64,000 bases of DNA, taken from assembly GCA_032719365.1 (NCBI GenBank), contig CM064861.1:94624721-94688720 (forward strand), read 5' to 3'. This stretch comes from Prinsepia uniflora (Eukaryota > Streptophyta > Magnoliopsida > Rosales > Rosaceae). Made by a program: the position numbers and the translations under genes. The notes under the pieces are model-generated. The model saw nothing but the letters and a program-made list of their open reading frames with translations, made no database searches and had not been told where the DNA came from. Shown piece by piece: positions 34,510 through 47,400 of the stretch (position 1 is the stretch's first letter; each line of letters opens with the position of its first letter).

Positions 34510-35170
34510 CGGGATGGTGAGGCTATTCGGGCAGAGCAAGCTATTGCTCAGGAGGCGGAGGATATCCCAAGTGTCTAAAGATTGCAAGCTGAGCCCTGAT
34601 CTCATCGTTTTGGGCTTGAAGACTCTCATTTTGTGCCCTCGAGTTGATTGTCTCAGCCAGGAGAGTGGTATAGTTGCGCCTTAGCTCCGAGTACTTCTCA
34701 GGATTGACACCCCTATAAGAAGCATCGGAGCTAGTCGAGATGCCTCACTCCAGCCTATTTTCGGCACCCCAAACGATCTTCCTAGAACGTCGACCTAGCT
34801 ATTGCGCTAAGATCGCCCTCGAACACTCTAGATCTAGCAGCTGCTACTCCAAAAAAGTGTATGACTGCTGCTGGGTCAACTCCTCCTAGGTCTGCTGGAC
34901 GTCTACCAACATTCTCGCTTACAAAACCAGAACAAGTTTATTAACTTTTTCAAGAAATAAACAAATAATTAAATACACATATTTAACTTACGTGAATTGC
35001 ATCAGCTTGTTAGTTCCCCCAGCATCCACCTCTAAGAAAAGTGACTCAACGTTGCGCCGTTCCTTATGCTTAGCAGCTAAGGGACATGACCCTCTGTAGT
35101 GGTTCAACGTCTTGTTTCGCCAATTTCACCTGTTAGCCTCTGATTTTTCTGTTCATTAATAAATTTAATT
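34510..35170 (-). pseudogene. TNPA/Ptta-like gene of right CACTA, 3' part
   Basis: Inverse of 10620-11116 of the left element, extended at its 3' end. Minus-strand reading gives a C-terminus rich in Asn, Gln, Glu and Leu (LRRNYTTLLAETINSRAQ, then repeated AQN/AQ steps), probably a coiled coil, ending GYPPPPEQ and a stop near 34540. An intron-like AT-rich stretch is at 34920-34990. Upstream parts have stops. DNA binding to subterminal repeats is the family role and is inferred. Confidence 0.6.
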
Positions 35171-35299
35171 AAATTCGGCAATAAAAATATATGGGTAAAT
35201 GTATAACTTGGATGAGGCATGACGTATTTACCATTGACGACTTTCGGCCACAAATTAGGGTGAATCCCCATTTCTTGCATACCTAGCCGAGTTTTTTTT

Positions 35300-35661
35300 T
35301 TTGTGTCTTTTGACTTACCTTCAATGGATAAAGTAGTTCGCGCAACTCTATAGCAACATTCTTCTCGATGTGCACAGGATCTGCGATGTGTCTAATTTTC
35401 AATTTCCACCAATATGACAACTAGAAGAATATGCTATTTTTATCCAATTTTCTTGTTCAGCAATTTTCAGACCTCGTGTAACGAAGTCACGTATACTGTT
35501 CAATTTAGACAATATCTCATCGCCTGATCTTTCTCGGGGTCGAGCTCGTAGCTCTGATTTTCCATCAAATGAGTCTGACTACATACGCCATCGGTAATCT
35601 CAGGTCAAAAACCTTCTTGAACCTAAGTAGCGTACCTTCGATGCATGCCAAAATGACGTTG
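35300..35661 (-). pseudogene. TNP2-type transposase remnant, block 4 (C-terminal side)
   Basis: Minus-strand reading shows a WWKLKIRHIADPVHIEKNV-like segment near 35340-35410, a hallmark of plant TNP2 (transposase family tnp2), with frameshifts and stops around it. Cut at 35661 by the solo LTR 35662-38722; the upstream part resumes at 38723. Confidence 0.7.
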
Positions 35662-38600
35662 TGTAACAACCCGTCCCGAGAACCGGGATTACGATAGTGT
35701 TTAAGGTGGGATTAGTGAGGTTTATTGGTGGTTAGGTGGTCCCGCTAGGTCCGTAAGTTTAGAATGACGATTTTGCCCCTGACCTGGGCAAAAATGTTGA
35801 CTTTAGTTCGGGTGGTCGGATGGACTTTGATCGGTGACCAGGACGTAGTTTAGGACGTCACGAATCCGTAGGCAGGTGGCACGCTCGATTCCGACATCCG
35901 AGGAGGAAGTTATGATGTTCGGAAGGTGGAGGGCATAATCGTAATTTGGGTAAATTAGGGGGGAAGAGTTGACTTTTTGTGTAATCGAGTTTAGGTATGT
36001 TGACCTAGGATGGTTAGATAGCTCTTGTCGTCCTGAGTTTGATGACAGGCGGCATGTATTGATTGGACTTACGATGTGGGAGTTACGGGTCTAGGAAGTC
36101 AGTGGCATAACCGTAAATTTGAGTTAAAAAGACGGGTAATTTGGTCTTTTGGTTATCTGGGGATTTGTGCACAGAGAGGGTAAAATGGATGGCTGAGATT
36201 AGGCCAGATGGTGAAGGCATGGGCAGATTGGTGACATGTGGCAAGTGTGTAGTGGGTTCTACACACTTGTGCACGGGTCCAATTATTTTGGGACTTAAAT
36301 CGTGCAAGTGTGGGTGTGTGTTCTTCAAACAGAGTGAAACATAGGGAGGAATTGAGAGAATTGAGAAGGTAATCGTGTAGGGTTGGTGAGTCTGGTGAGT
36401 TGTGAGGGTGAAAGGAAGAAGAAAGGAGGTTGAGAATCGAGTTTGGGACCGAGATCGTGCACGGAGACACGGTGGTTGGCGAGGCTGAGTTCTCTGGTTA
36501 AACAGAGAGACGGTGAGACAGAGACGGTGGTTGTGCCGTGAGGTGGCTCAATTCAGTCAAGAGGAGGCTGGGACGAGTGCAGAGGGACTTGTTGGACACT
36601 GTGGTACACGGCTGAGCTTACGACGGCGACAGGAGGACAGGTAAATCCTCACCCCCGTTTCTTTGCTCTATTTTGTCGTTTGGATTCAGAAGCTAAGGTC
36701 GTGGACCTAGGGCTAGAGTCGAGAGATCTGGAGGTTAGGGTGAGACTCCTGGGGGGTCCTAGGAATCGTTTGAGTGTGTTGCCGTGACGGGGAGTGCACG
36801 GTGGCGGTTGGCACGACAAGAGTACCTGTGTGCTCTGTTTTGCCGTGATGTTCAAACGGGAAGTCGTGACGTGTGGGTTGAGTCGACGGTCAAGGTGAGT
36901 CGGGTTAGGCTTAGAGAGGTCCAGGGAAGAGTTTGGAGTAGCCACCGTGACGGGGGGTGACCTGGGTGGCCGGAGTAGTAGACAGAGGATGGTACGGGTT
37001 TCTTTCGAGTTCCAGTCGACAAGTACGGGGCTGTGTCGAGGTGATTGGAGTTGGGGAAAAGATAGCCTAGGACTGGACGATGAGAATGGTGAAGAAAGGG
37101 AGGAAAATGGTGCAGGCACGGCGGTGAACCGCTGACGCCGGTTCAAGTTGCAGAAGACTGTGCTGACCCGGGTTTGCTCAAGGTAGCCGATGCACTGTAG
37201 CTGGCGCGTGAGGGCCACGCGCAGTCACTTTGGGCGGCGCGTGGGGGCGCGTACGGTGGTTCTGGGGAAAGTGGTCAACATGGTTTTTGGTCCAGGAGTT
37301 GTGACGAGTCCATTGGAATTGGTTTCGGGTCAATCGGACGTCGAATCGAAGTAGTTCCGCGAGGGTGAAAGTTTAGGGTTCCGGTTCGTTACGTTTAGGA
37401 CCCGGGGATTTTTGAGGGAATTTAGGTGGATACTCGTGGACGTGTTAGTGACGTAATTTGGTGGTTGTTGACAGGATCAGGATTTCCCGAGGAAGCCGAG
37501 GAACGTGCAGGACGTTCGGGCGTGATTGAGGGCTCGGTACTGTGAGTGGATCCTTTCCTTAAACTCGAACATGCATAACTGTTTTCTATACTTGTTTTAT
37601 ATACGTGATTTCATGATTGTTGGATTTATGATGTGGTTTTATATAATTGCACGGGTTTCGAGAAATAACTATTTGGCACGTTTTACGAGAAAGCTTTGAA
37701 TTCTGATTTTGATGCCATGATTTTGGGATTTCAAACGGTTAAATGATTTTCAGTGATTATAAAAGATTTTGGAACGCGATTTGATGATCAATGATTTTAG
37801 GTTTTGAAAACGGATTTCGAGAATCGAGATTTGGTTTTAAGATTGGAAAGTGGATTTCCAGATTTGGGTTCGGAATGACGGTTCGGGATGCCGGAAGGGC
37901 ATCAGACCAGTGATTTCGGATTTCGGGTTTGGAGATGGAAATGGAAACTGGTTTTCAAATGGTTTGGATTGGATTTGCTGGATCTGGTTATTGGGCTTAA
38001 AGACCAGGATATTGATAGACGGGGGACGGGCCCGGATTGAGTTTAAAGACTCGGGAGTTTAAAGACTCGGATATATTGATATTTCCCCCCGTAGGCCTTT
38101 GAGTTTAAGACTCGGGAGTTTAAAGACTCGGATATGATTAAGGCCTGGATTGAGTTTAAGACTCGGGAGTTTAAAGACTCGGCTAGGTCCAGCAGGTTTG
38201 ATCGAAAAATAATGATTGGATGTTCATGGTTTCTGGTACGGTTTATGATTCATATGCTATGATTTCTATAACTGTTTTATAGTGTTTCTGTTTCTTATGA
38301 TGTTTTTATGATGATCGATTTCTAACTGTTTTCATAACTGGGTTATGCATGTGGTTTCAAAACGGAGGGTTAAATTCGGTTTTCTGATAACTGATTTTAG
38401 AACTTTTCTTTTATTATGGTCCACTCACATCTTCTGTTTTAAATTGCCCTCCAGGTTGTGGAGATAGCGCGGGGTCTTGACGTCGAGGAAGCGTCTGAGG
38501 CATAGACATTCGTGAGGGTTCCCGGAGTGTTTACATTTTCCTCCGCGTGCGTGTAATTGTCAATCGTTTTTATTTCATTGTATTCGTACTATGCTCTGTA

Positions 38601-38722
38601 AACTCTAACTTCAGTTTTTATTGAGTGCTTCCTCCTGCGTCTGACTGTTTTTGTGTCAGGGTGTCAGACGGGAGCAGGATTTACCTCGGGTTTCGGGGTG
38701 AAACCGGGGTGGGGTCCTGACA
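35662..38722 (+). mobile_element. Solo long LTR, TSD CGTTG, inside TNP2
   Basis: 3061 bp, TGTAACAACCCGTCCC to GGGTCCTGACA. TSD CGTTG at 35657-35661 and 38723-38727. Carries GAGTTTAAAGACTCGG repeats at about 38037-38185. Its minus-strand frame 36649-37218 (189 codons) has no recognised domain and lies in the region shared by non-coding copies. The closest relative in the window is 1-1958. Confidence 0.9.
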
Positions 38723-39399
38723 CGTTGTGTCTGGACCACATGTAGAACATGCAAGATAATCCTTGGTGCTTCATCCTGCCAACATGTCTTATGTCGAATA
38801 ATCACTAATTGTTCACATTACTACTACATGTAGTCAACATTTGTCCACTAAACTATCGTACGTCCTTACGCCAATTTTCAACAGATCTACGAGTTTATCA
38901 ATTAATGACCACAAACAAACTATCGATGAAATTACTTTGGGATTTAGGGCCCGGTATCAAAGTACTGAGAATTGTGAACTCTTTCTTCATGCATCTCCGA
39001 AAGGTAAGTTATACGGAACCATAACCACTGGCCATGTACTATATGACTTTTCAAACTCGCAAAGGGATTAAAATCATTAGTAGCAAGCCCTAATTTGACA
39101 TTTCTGGGCTCCGCACCAAAATCATGATACATCTTATCGAATTCCTTCCAAGTCTCTCCATTAGCTAGATGCCTCACTATATCATCATCAATGCGCTTAT
39201 CTTTGTGCCACCTCATATTCTGCGCTCATGAGAGATGGCATATAGAATCGTTGTAGCCTTGATTTTCGGTGGAAAAATAACATATCACTTTATTCGGAAT
39301 CTTGTTTTTTCGAAACTTAGGCTCATTACACATGGGACATTTATCAAGTTGCCTCGAATTCACCGTAAATAATGCACAATTTTTATTGCATGCATGGAT
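38723..39399 (-). pseudogene. TNP2-type transposase remnant, block 3 (central)
   Basis: Minus strand. From about 39399 down: a short Cys motif (DKCPMCNEPKFRKNK), then MRWHKDKRIDDDIVRHLANG and NVKLGLATNDFNPF (frame 39216-38944). The order Cys pair, MRWHK, LGLA.DGFNPF is characteristic of CACTA TNP2. Interrupted on both sides by solo LTRs with clean TSDs. A frameshift separates the Cys part from the MRWHK part. Confidence 0.88.
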
Positions 39400-42300
39400 T
39401 GTAACACTCTAGATATTCGAGGGAATAAAAAATAACCATTTTTCCTGTACAAGTCAACTGTTGACTTTTGACCAGAAAATCAAAATGTTAACTTTTGATC
39501 GAAATGAAGGTATCGGCCTTCTAACAGCCTGGAAGATGGAAGGAAAAGTAAAATTGGAAATTAGAGAAGAATGATCGTTTTGTCAAATACTTCACTTTTC
39601 AACCTGGATGTCGGTTGCACTTTTCGTAAAGACCGTTGTAAAGATCTCGGGATCCTGAGTTCGTGGACAGATGGCACCCAAAAATCGGAGATCGTATGTG
39701 AATGATTTGGGTTAAAACCCCTTAAGGTTATTTTGGTAATTTTGATATAAGGGGTATTTTCCGTCATTTTGAACTTATGATATTTGGAAGGTGCCAAGTG
39801 TCCAGAATCATCTGGAATTCTCACCCTCTTCCTTCCACCAACTTTCCATGTGATATTTATGTGGGTGTGTTGTGTAGGAATGTTCGATGTTGGGTGGCCG
39901 AGGGTGAAAAACTCACCAATCCAACCAGACACTCAGGAATATAAGGGTGGAAAGGAAGGAAATGAGGGAATATGAAGGGGAAGAAATGAGGAAGAAGTAG
40001 TGCAAAACCAGTTATGGAGAGAGAGGAAAATAGTGGAGGAAAAATCAGGGTAAATGGGTTCATGCTTCGAGTTTGCCATTCTAGGCTTGGGAACATGAAA
40101 TTCAACGTTGCAGTTGGCTCCTGAAGCTCATGCAGCTCTACAGAGACAAAAACAAAAGGTGTTTGAATGTAGGGGTTGACAGGACCCGCCCCGATCCCCC
40201 CAGGGACCACAAGGGGACGTGCCCTGCTCCATATGACACCCGAACCAACATTCCAAATTTAACCTTAAAGGTTCAAATGCATAAATATCCAAAATAAAGT
40301 TATACATACAATCCGAATTCAAAAGATGTCAGATAAGGGATAATGTCCAAAATACAAACTCTGAGCACGACTCTAAGCTATCCTGCGGGTTAACCTACCC
40401 AACAGGGTTTCAGGTGCACAGTGTAGATCAATGCCTCTGCCTCAACCTCAGGATCCTCCTCTACCTCAGTAGCACGGCCTGGAGGGGTCATCAAAACAAT
40501 AAGGGTGAGTGGGCCGAAACTCAAAGTTTATAAAACAGTTTAATAAATAAAACATATACTTTTACCCTTCCATTTTCCAATATGCATACATTAGTATTTA
40601 AAACCATAAAATCATATAAGATATCACAAGTCATATAATAAAACCATAAATATAACCACAGCCACTACACTATTACCCTCTAACCCTGACATCCCAGATG
40701 TCCGACGTCCCTGACGTCCAATAAGGTCACAGTCCCAAGGCTACGCGTGCCACTCGGGGTCTCAATCCCGAGTTCAATCCCCGAACCCAGTCCGGGTAGC
40801 ATCTCAGATGCCTAGCGTCTAGACGCTCGACGTCCCAGACGTCCAATCATAGCAATCCTACTCCTGAGTCATCCTACGGTCCGGTCCCTCCGTAGAATGA
40901 CCCCTCGTAGGCAATGTTCCGTGACCACTCCGGGGTACCACATCCGGAGGAGACAGTTCACACGGGTGGATCTATACAGTGCAGTACCAAAGATAGTCAT
41001 CGATATCCACATGCATTATATGTATATATATGAAATCCAAAACAATACTTAAATTCCACCAGACGGGTCTCAAGCCCAAACATCGTAAATCGTGCCATAA
41101 CCATAATTTCAAGATAATCAAAACCATTACTTGATTCCAGCATGTATATATATATATATATATATATATAAGTGAAAACAGTTATGCATGCAAGGGTTTA
41201 ATGAAATCGGGCCCACTCACAGTACAGTCCTGCTGCGAAACCGCGCGTACAACCTTGTCCCGGAACTACCGTAAGATTCCTGTCAGTCCAAATCACACGT
41301 AAGGGTCACTACAAGTCCTTAACATTCATCCAAGAAGTCCTAAACTGAAACCGGCTCAGGAAAGCAGCCCGAACACGCTTCCCCAGACAACCAGGCCCTA
41401 TTCTGACCAACTTAACGATCTCCCAATCGACTCGATTATTAAACTCAAAATGTCCAGTACACTGAAAGGATGAAAACTCTAGTTGACCGTGACTGGGGAT
41501 GAGGCTTCACGTGACAGCCACGCGCCTGACACTGTAGCTATAGTGTCTTCTCCTTCACCCGTTAGTCTGATAAACGGGTCCTCAACCCGCGACTCGACCC
41601 GGCCAAATAACCACCAATTCCCACTCGATTTCCTTCATTTTTAAACCTAAGATCTTCCTTAACCATTTAATTTCAGTTCTGAGTTACTAATTAACCTAAC
41701 AAGTCCTATATCAACCCTTCGACCCGTGATCAACCAAACGGGTCGACCATCGAATCTCACTGGTTTTAATCCCATTTACAAATTAACTTAACAGGAAGCT
41801 TGCTAGGACCAATATGAACCAAAACACATAAACAATTTCACAAATCCTCACCTGGAAGTCGTCATCCTTAACTCTGAAATTTTCTTCGAAACTGGAACTT
41901 GAGTTCCTGGCCAAGCCGTGGTCGAATCACCTCAGAGATGATATGGTTGAACTCCAATTGGTCCCAGAAAGCTATTTAGATCCTTGGTTTCGTCCAACTC
42001 GCCTCCCAAATTGAAAATCGATTTTCCTCCAAATTTCAGATTTCAGTTCTCTGTTTTCTCTCAAGTGTTCGACCTCTCCTCTTCACAGAAATGAACTCCT
42101 ATCAACTACCCATCTCTCAGTTAATCGAACCATGCAGCATCACACCCGTGGGAATCCTCTTAGTCCCACTAAAACTCTGCTCCCCGCAAAAGTCCCCAAA
42201 ACCCAGTTTTAAATTTCTCCCGTGCACTCGTGCTTGGTTCAGTCCTCAGTCCGCGTCTTCCACTGCCTCAAAGGCCATAAACAATCCACTCAGTCCAGCC

Positions 42301-43692
42301 ACTAACAGGTTAAACAATGGTTTGATCAGAACCACCAAGCACGGTGTGCAGACCTGTTTTCAATGGTTTCAAACAGTAATCCCTACAAAAATTACCATTT
42401 TGCCCTTCTGTTCAAAAATTACAAAATGCCCTTCACTTCCTAGACCCGTAACTCAACCGTCCGATGTCCGTTTTCAGCGTGCCGCCTGTCTACGGACTCA
42501 GGGCATCGAGAACTACCCAACGGTCCTCGAGTCATGTGAAAATCAGTTTCAATCAAAAAGTCAACATGTTCTCTCTTTTCGTCGAATTACAAAAATGCCC
42601 TTGAACTTCCGAACGTCGTAACTTCTGCCCTGATCGTCGGAATTGGACGTGCCACCTGTCTATGGACTCGTGACGTCCCGAATTACGTCACGATCATTTG
42701 GTCAACGTCCGTTTGACCTACTAATCAAAAATTCATTAATTTAACCATACTATTCACAGGGGTAAAAACGTCATTTCATTTATTATTTTACAATTTTACA
42801 TTCCTCGAATTTCCGGTGCGTTACAGGGGTGCTATTGGAATACCCCTGGAAGCCATGGCCGAGGGGAGGTAAGATTGAAACCATGAGTTTATGTAAGTAA
42901 TTTCATCCTTTTAATCTCATAGATCATCTTCTTAGCTCATTTAGATCAAGTTTGATGTTTTATACGTGATATTTCATAGGTCATCATGGTGGGTCGGACG
43001 ACCTAGTGAACTGGACAATCGGGTCTGGAACGAAAAAGATGATGATCCATGTTAGGTGCGTGGCTACCACGTGCAGAGCATGTTACCGGTACGTGACGCG
43101 CATGAGATGTTGTCTGGTAAATCGACCAACAGGTAAAACCGTTCCTCTCCTTGTTATGAGTCTAATGGTACAATGTTTAATTACATTGGATGTCATTTGA
43201 GCATATTCATGGGGTTACAAGTTACGAGTTATAGTTGGAATTACATGTTATTCTATGGGAAAATAATGAGGTATTTGTTTACACAAGAAGTAAGTATTTA
43301 ACTAAATTTTTGTTCTCAAGAGAAATTATTCGTGGTGATCCCATAAGGTTATAATACAAACTATCCAAGGGTTTACTATATGTTCGTAACTTATATTCGT
43401 TGAAATAATAAATTTAGATATCTTTTAACATGTTGCCATTGAATCCTTAATTTAGATGATTTTACCAATTATTATAACCTTTATTATAAATCAGAATAAG
43501 TCCTGTAAACAGTCAGGTGAGAATAAAGTTCCCTACTTGACAGTGTAAGTGGGACGGACGTGGGTGGTACCCTGCTAGAGATAAGTTTTGTTAGTCAAAT
43601 TTGAAACGATAAGTAAGGGAATAGAATTAAGAAAATCCCTAATCTGACAAGTTTTGTCAGGTGGGGAGCAGGATCAAGGTCGGGTCTTGTCA
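39400..43692 (+). mobile_element. Solo LTR of ~1.64 kb with nested LTR, TSD TGGAT
   Basis: Starts TGTAACACTC at 39400 and ends GGTCTTGTCA at 43692. TSD TGGAT at 39395-39399 and 43693-43697. Without the nested element (40177-42825 plus 5 bp) it is 1639 bp. Ends differ somewhat from the longer family. No coding capacity. Confidence 0.85.
40177..42825 (-). mobile_element. Solo long LTR, TSD GGGGT, nested
   Basis: 2649 bp, TGACAGGACCC to GGTGCGTTACA. TSD GGGGT at 40172-40176 and 42826-42830. Contains repeated CCTGACGTCC-type units (40680-40860) and a (TA)n run at about 41143-41171. Its 176-codon frame 42091-42621 crosses sequence that is broken in sister LTRs and is not taken as a gene. Confidence 0.9.
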
Positions 43693-44110
43693 TGGATTTG
43701 ACATACCTTAACCGAGACTCTTCAACAACTTCTTCGAGTTATAATGATCTTTAGGGAAAGATTTTCTTCAGGGAGCATTCGAATGATGATGTCCATCATG
43801 TGATCAAAATGCTTGTTCATTTGATTATACTCAACTTTCATATGCATCAACTCCATAACTGCCCCTAAAATTGAAAAAGTTTTACAACCCAGGTACAATT
43901 CACGCTGAGCTTTTTCAACAATCTCTCGTAATGGAGTTCAGAATCTTTGAGTTGAAATATAGGTGCTTCACCATCCATATCATTGAATGCGGGCGGAAAA
44001 ACATTCGTTAATATCTCAATGACTTGATCATTATCCAATCGCTCATCTAAAGTACTTTCTTTCCGATTGGGATCTAAGAACCAAAGATGTACAAAACCTC
44101 ACTCGGATAC
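43693..44110 (-). pseudogene. TNP2-type transposase remnant, block 2
   Basis: Minus strand. The product runs from a NVFPPAFNDMDGE-like acidic segment through a leucine-rich stretch with several stops to a SMHAIKNCALF-like segment, which continues across the TGGAT site into the Cys motif of block 3. This matches the N-terminal half of TNP2, where a conserved ACPNDC-like stretch precedes the Cys pair. Confidence 0.72.
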
Positions 44111-44430
44111 AGAAGAACAGTACTCTCGAGTCCTGCTTATGTCCGACAGAACCCTTCCAGACAAGAGATACACCTATATTTCTCTAGTTCATGCCTCCAG
44201 TTTCTAAGCCTCGATTCTCATGCAACACCCCTGGAGGGTCACAAAAACCAAGAGAACGTGTGAGTGGATAAAAAGAAATAGTTTGAAAACATCCATTCTT
44301 TTACCCTCCATTTTCCAAAACCATGCATGCATATTAAAACCAGTTCAAAACTATTTCACTTCGATTTGGTCAATTCTATTTTTCTTTTTCGATTTTACCC
44401 TCGATGAAAGTCTGGGGCGTTATAGAAGAT
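44111..44430 (-). mobile_element. Short internally deleted LTR fragment
   Basis: Contains the LTR landmarks CTGGAGGGTC, GTGTGAGTGGA, TTTACCCTCCA and CATGCATGCAT (44230-44335), then GGGGCGTTATA near 44414-44424, a changed LTR end. It is about 0.3 kb, so most of the LTR is missing. AAGATG occurs at both borders but is not a clean duplication. Confidence 0.55.
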
Positions 44431-47400
44431 GTTGATTTAGTAAATATTTATTGACAGGATCTCCCCCGAAGGGACATTGATAACCGGTGCCCGGTCCTGC
44501 TCCCGTCTGGCAAGTCGACTGAAGTTCCCAAATTACCCTCAGTACTTGCCAAACCAGGGATAGCCACACACGTACTCACTCATACCTCTGCTTCTAGATC
44601 AGCCTCGATCAACGCGCCACGACCTGGAGGGTCAATAAAAACACAAAGGTGTGAGTGGACAAAAATAAATCAGTTTATAAAACAGTTACAGAAGGCGTTT
44701 CTACTCTCCACGTAAAACTAATGCATGCATTCGAAAATCATTTCGCAATCCATTTCATTTCCAACATAAGAAAACCGTGTATGAAAATCAAAATCAAAAA
44801 CATTTTCCTTTTCTTAACCTTCGGGTCTTAGCCGTAGACATAAACACAGGGCCTCAGCCCAAAACCATGAATCTAATCCAAGTACACAACATAATCCAAA
44901 TCCATCAAACCATATAAACCGGGCCATTGCCCAACACATCCGAAAACATCATAAATCAACCGTAATTCTCAAGTCAATCAATCTGCTGGATCTCAAGTGC
45001 GCCTGAGTCTTTAAACTCAAAACCATGCGTGTAATCAGGCCTTCCCGGGATATCAACGAGTCTTTAAACTCAGAACATAATCAATAGGCCTCGGGGGGTA
45101 TTATACCGAGTCTTTAAACTCAAAACAGTAACCGAGTCTTTTAAACTCATCAAGGGCCCTCCCCTGTCATCAATTAACCAAGTCTTTAAACTCAAAACAT
45201 GATCCAGCAATAGCACCAGGTCTTTAAAACCCAAAACCATTTGTAAATCACAACAATCCAGGATCCACCGTGATCCATTTTCCAAACCATTCCGAAATCA
45301 CATTTCGTCATAATAGGACTTATGTCCGAATTTCACATTCAAATCCCCAATCATATCGATCATCCATTCCCGAAACCAAATTCGCAATAATGATTCCCTA
45401 AGCTGGCATCCGGAACCACCATTCCAACCCAATCCAGAAATCCACTTTCAAGTTTCCAAAATCCGAATCTCGTTCATCAAAATTACTTTTATGCCCTGGG
45501 CATCAAGCCCAAAATCACCTTTTCCAAAATCCATTTTAAATCTTTGAACACAAATCTTATTTCAAATCCCAAATTCAATTCATCAAAATCATGATCAATC
45601 ACAACATACTCAAAATCTCGTAAAACGCATAAATCCGTGACAGTTTCGAAATACATGTCAAAATCGTAAGTCATACTCACAATCATAATCAAAACATCCT
45701 CAAAACATCATACTCACAAATCATGCAAAATCGTTCATCAAACCATCGCCAAAGCATAAGAGAAACCATAGTCTCGAAATACGTGTAATTATGTATTTCA
45801 TGCCAAAATACGTATAAATACGAAAACCGTAATTATCACAAGTAATAATCATAATCATAGAAATCATAAAAAATATTTATGCATGCATTAAACTTTAGAA
45901 AGCAAAGTCCACTTACACACCGTCCATAATGCTCGTTTCGTGCTGCACGCGTTCCCGTAATTTCCGACATTTTCCAGGGATCTCGAATCCTGTCCGGAAT
46001 CACTTTCAGGGTCACTAAGGTTTCAAATACATCATACTAATTTCCCATAATTTTTTCGGAAATTAAATGTAAATTAAAAACGTAAAATAAATCTTCGGAC
46101 CCTCGAAACAATATCGAAACGATGTCCGATTAACTCGAAACCAATCCCAAAATGTTCGTTACATCAATTAGAGTGAAAACCATGTTGAGAATTTCCCCAA
46201 AACAGGCCTCACGCGCCAGCACAGTGTCATCCTTTACCTTTGGTGAACCGGGTCTGGTCCGGTTCACTGTAATCCGATCCAACCCTGAACCGGCGGTCAC
46301 GGTTTTCGTCCAATTTTAATCAAACCTCAATCCTTTTAAGCCTAACACGTTTGTCCCACTTTAAATGATCGATATGGCTACCAAAATTGAATAATTAAAA
46401 CCTAAAGCTCACCTTCCCTTCTTCGAAGTCGAACTCTGTTTCTGCAATTAAGTTCTACAAGCCTCACCCGACTTCCTCGAGCCTCACTTTTGATCCCAAT
46501 CCTCGTCTGGAACCCTGAGAAACCAGTTCCCGTTATCAGAATCGATCACAAGCCCTGTAGTGAAAACACCAATTTCAAATTTAAATAAAAATCACGGGAA
46601 CCTCACCGCAACACCGCTGTCGTGAACCTTCGTGGTTGCCACTGCCTTTGCCTCACCTTCTTATACATCTTTTGTTTACCATTCAAGGACAATTAAGGAG
46701 GCTTGCAGGAAAATCGAAAACGTTGAAACCAAACCTTCCTCTGGTCTCTGTTTCCACCGTTCCCAGCCACCACTCACACGGCAGCCGTCGTGCTCAGGCC
46801 ACCACCTCATCCACTCTCACCTCCTTTCACCCCACTACTGGTAGCCCCCCTGACAGGACCCATCCCAATCCCCCCCGGGATTAGTGCGGGATGACCCTGC
46901 TCCCGTCTGACACGAAGTGTCAGACAAGGGATATTACCGACCTTTGCCCTCCCGGGCTATCAGAGTACGCCAGGATCCGGAGGAGGCATGTGATATCTCG
47001 GTCTCTGCTACAGTCCATATCCGATGTCAACCTGAAGGGCAGTCAAAACATTAAAGCTGTGAGTGGACAAAACAAAAGTTTATAAAAACAGTTTATCAAA
47101 AGACATTTGTACCCTTCACTAAAAAGCATGCATGCATTCGAAAACCATTTATCCGAAAGAACCATATGTGGGACTAAGCCCAAAACCAAGATTGAAAGAA
47201 CCATAATGAAAACGACCATAAGGGCCACTACCCAAATTCACAAGGGACTCGGCCCAAACCAGAAATAAACCAAGTACACGAGGCTACACGTGCCTGACAT
47301 CCCAGATGCCTGACGTCCCTGATGCCTGATGTCCCTGACGTCCAATAAGGTAACAGTCTCAAGGCTACACGTGCCACTCGGGTCTCAATTTCCGAGCCCA

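Noticed and set aside
36649..37218. 189-codon minus-strand frame
   Set aside because: Inside a solo LTR; the matching region of the sister LTR at 1-1958 is broken into short frames (for example 180-434 and 322-579), and no domain is visible.
42091..42621. 176-codon frame resembling a secreted or basic protein
   Set aside because: Lies in the solo LTR 40177-42825 and its end repeats a non-coding block found in every LTR (near 8244-8426, 58461-58643).
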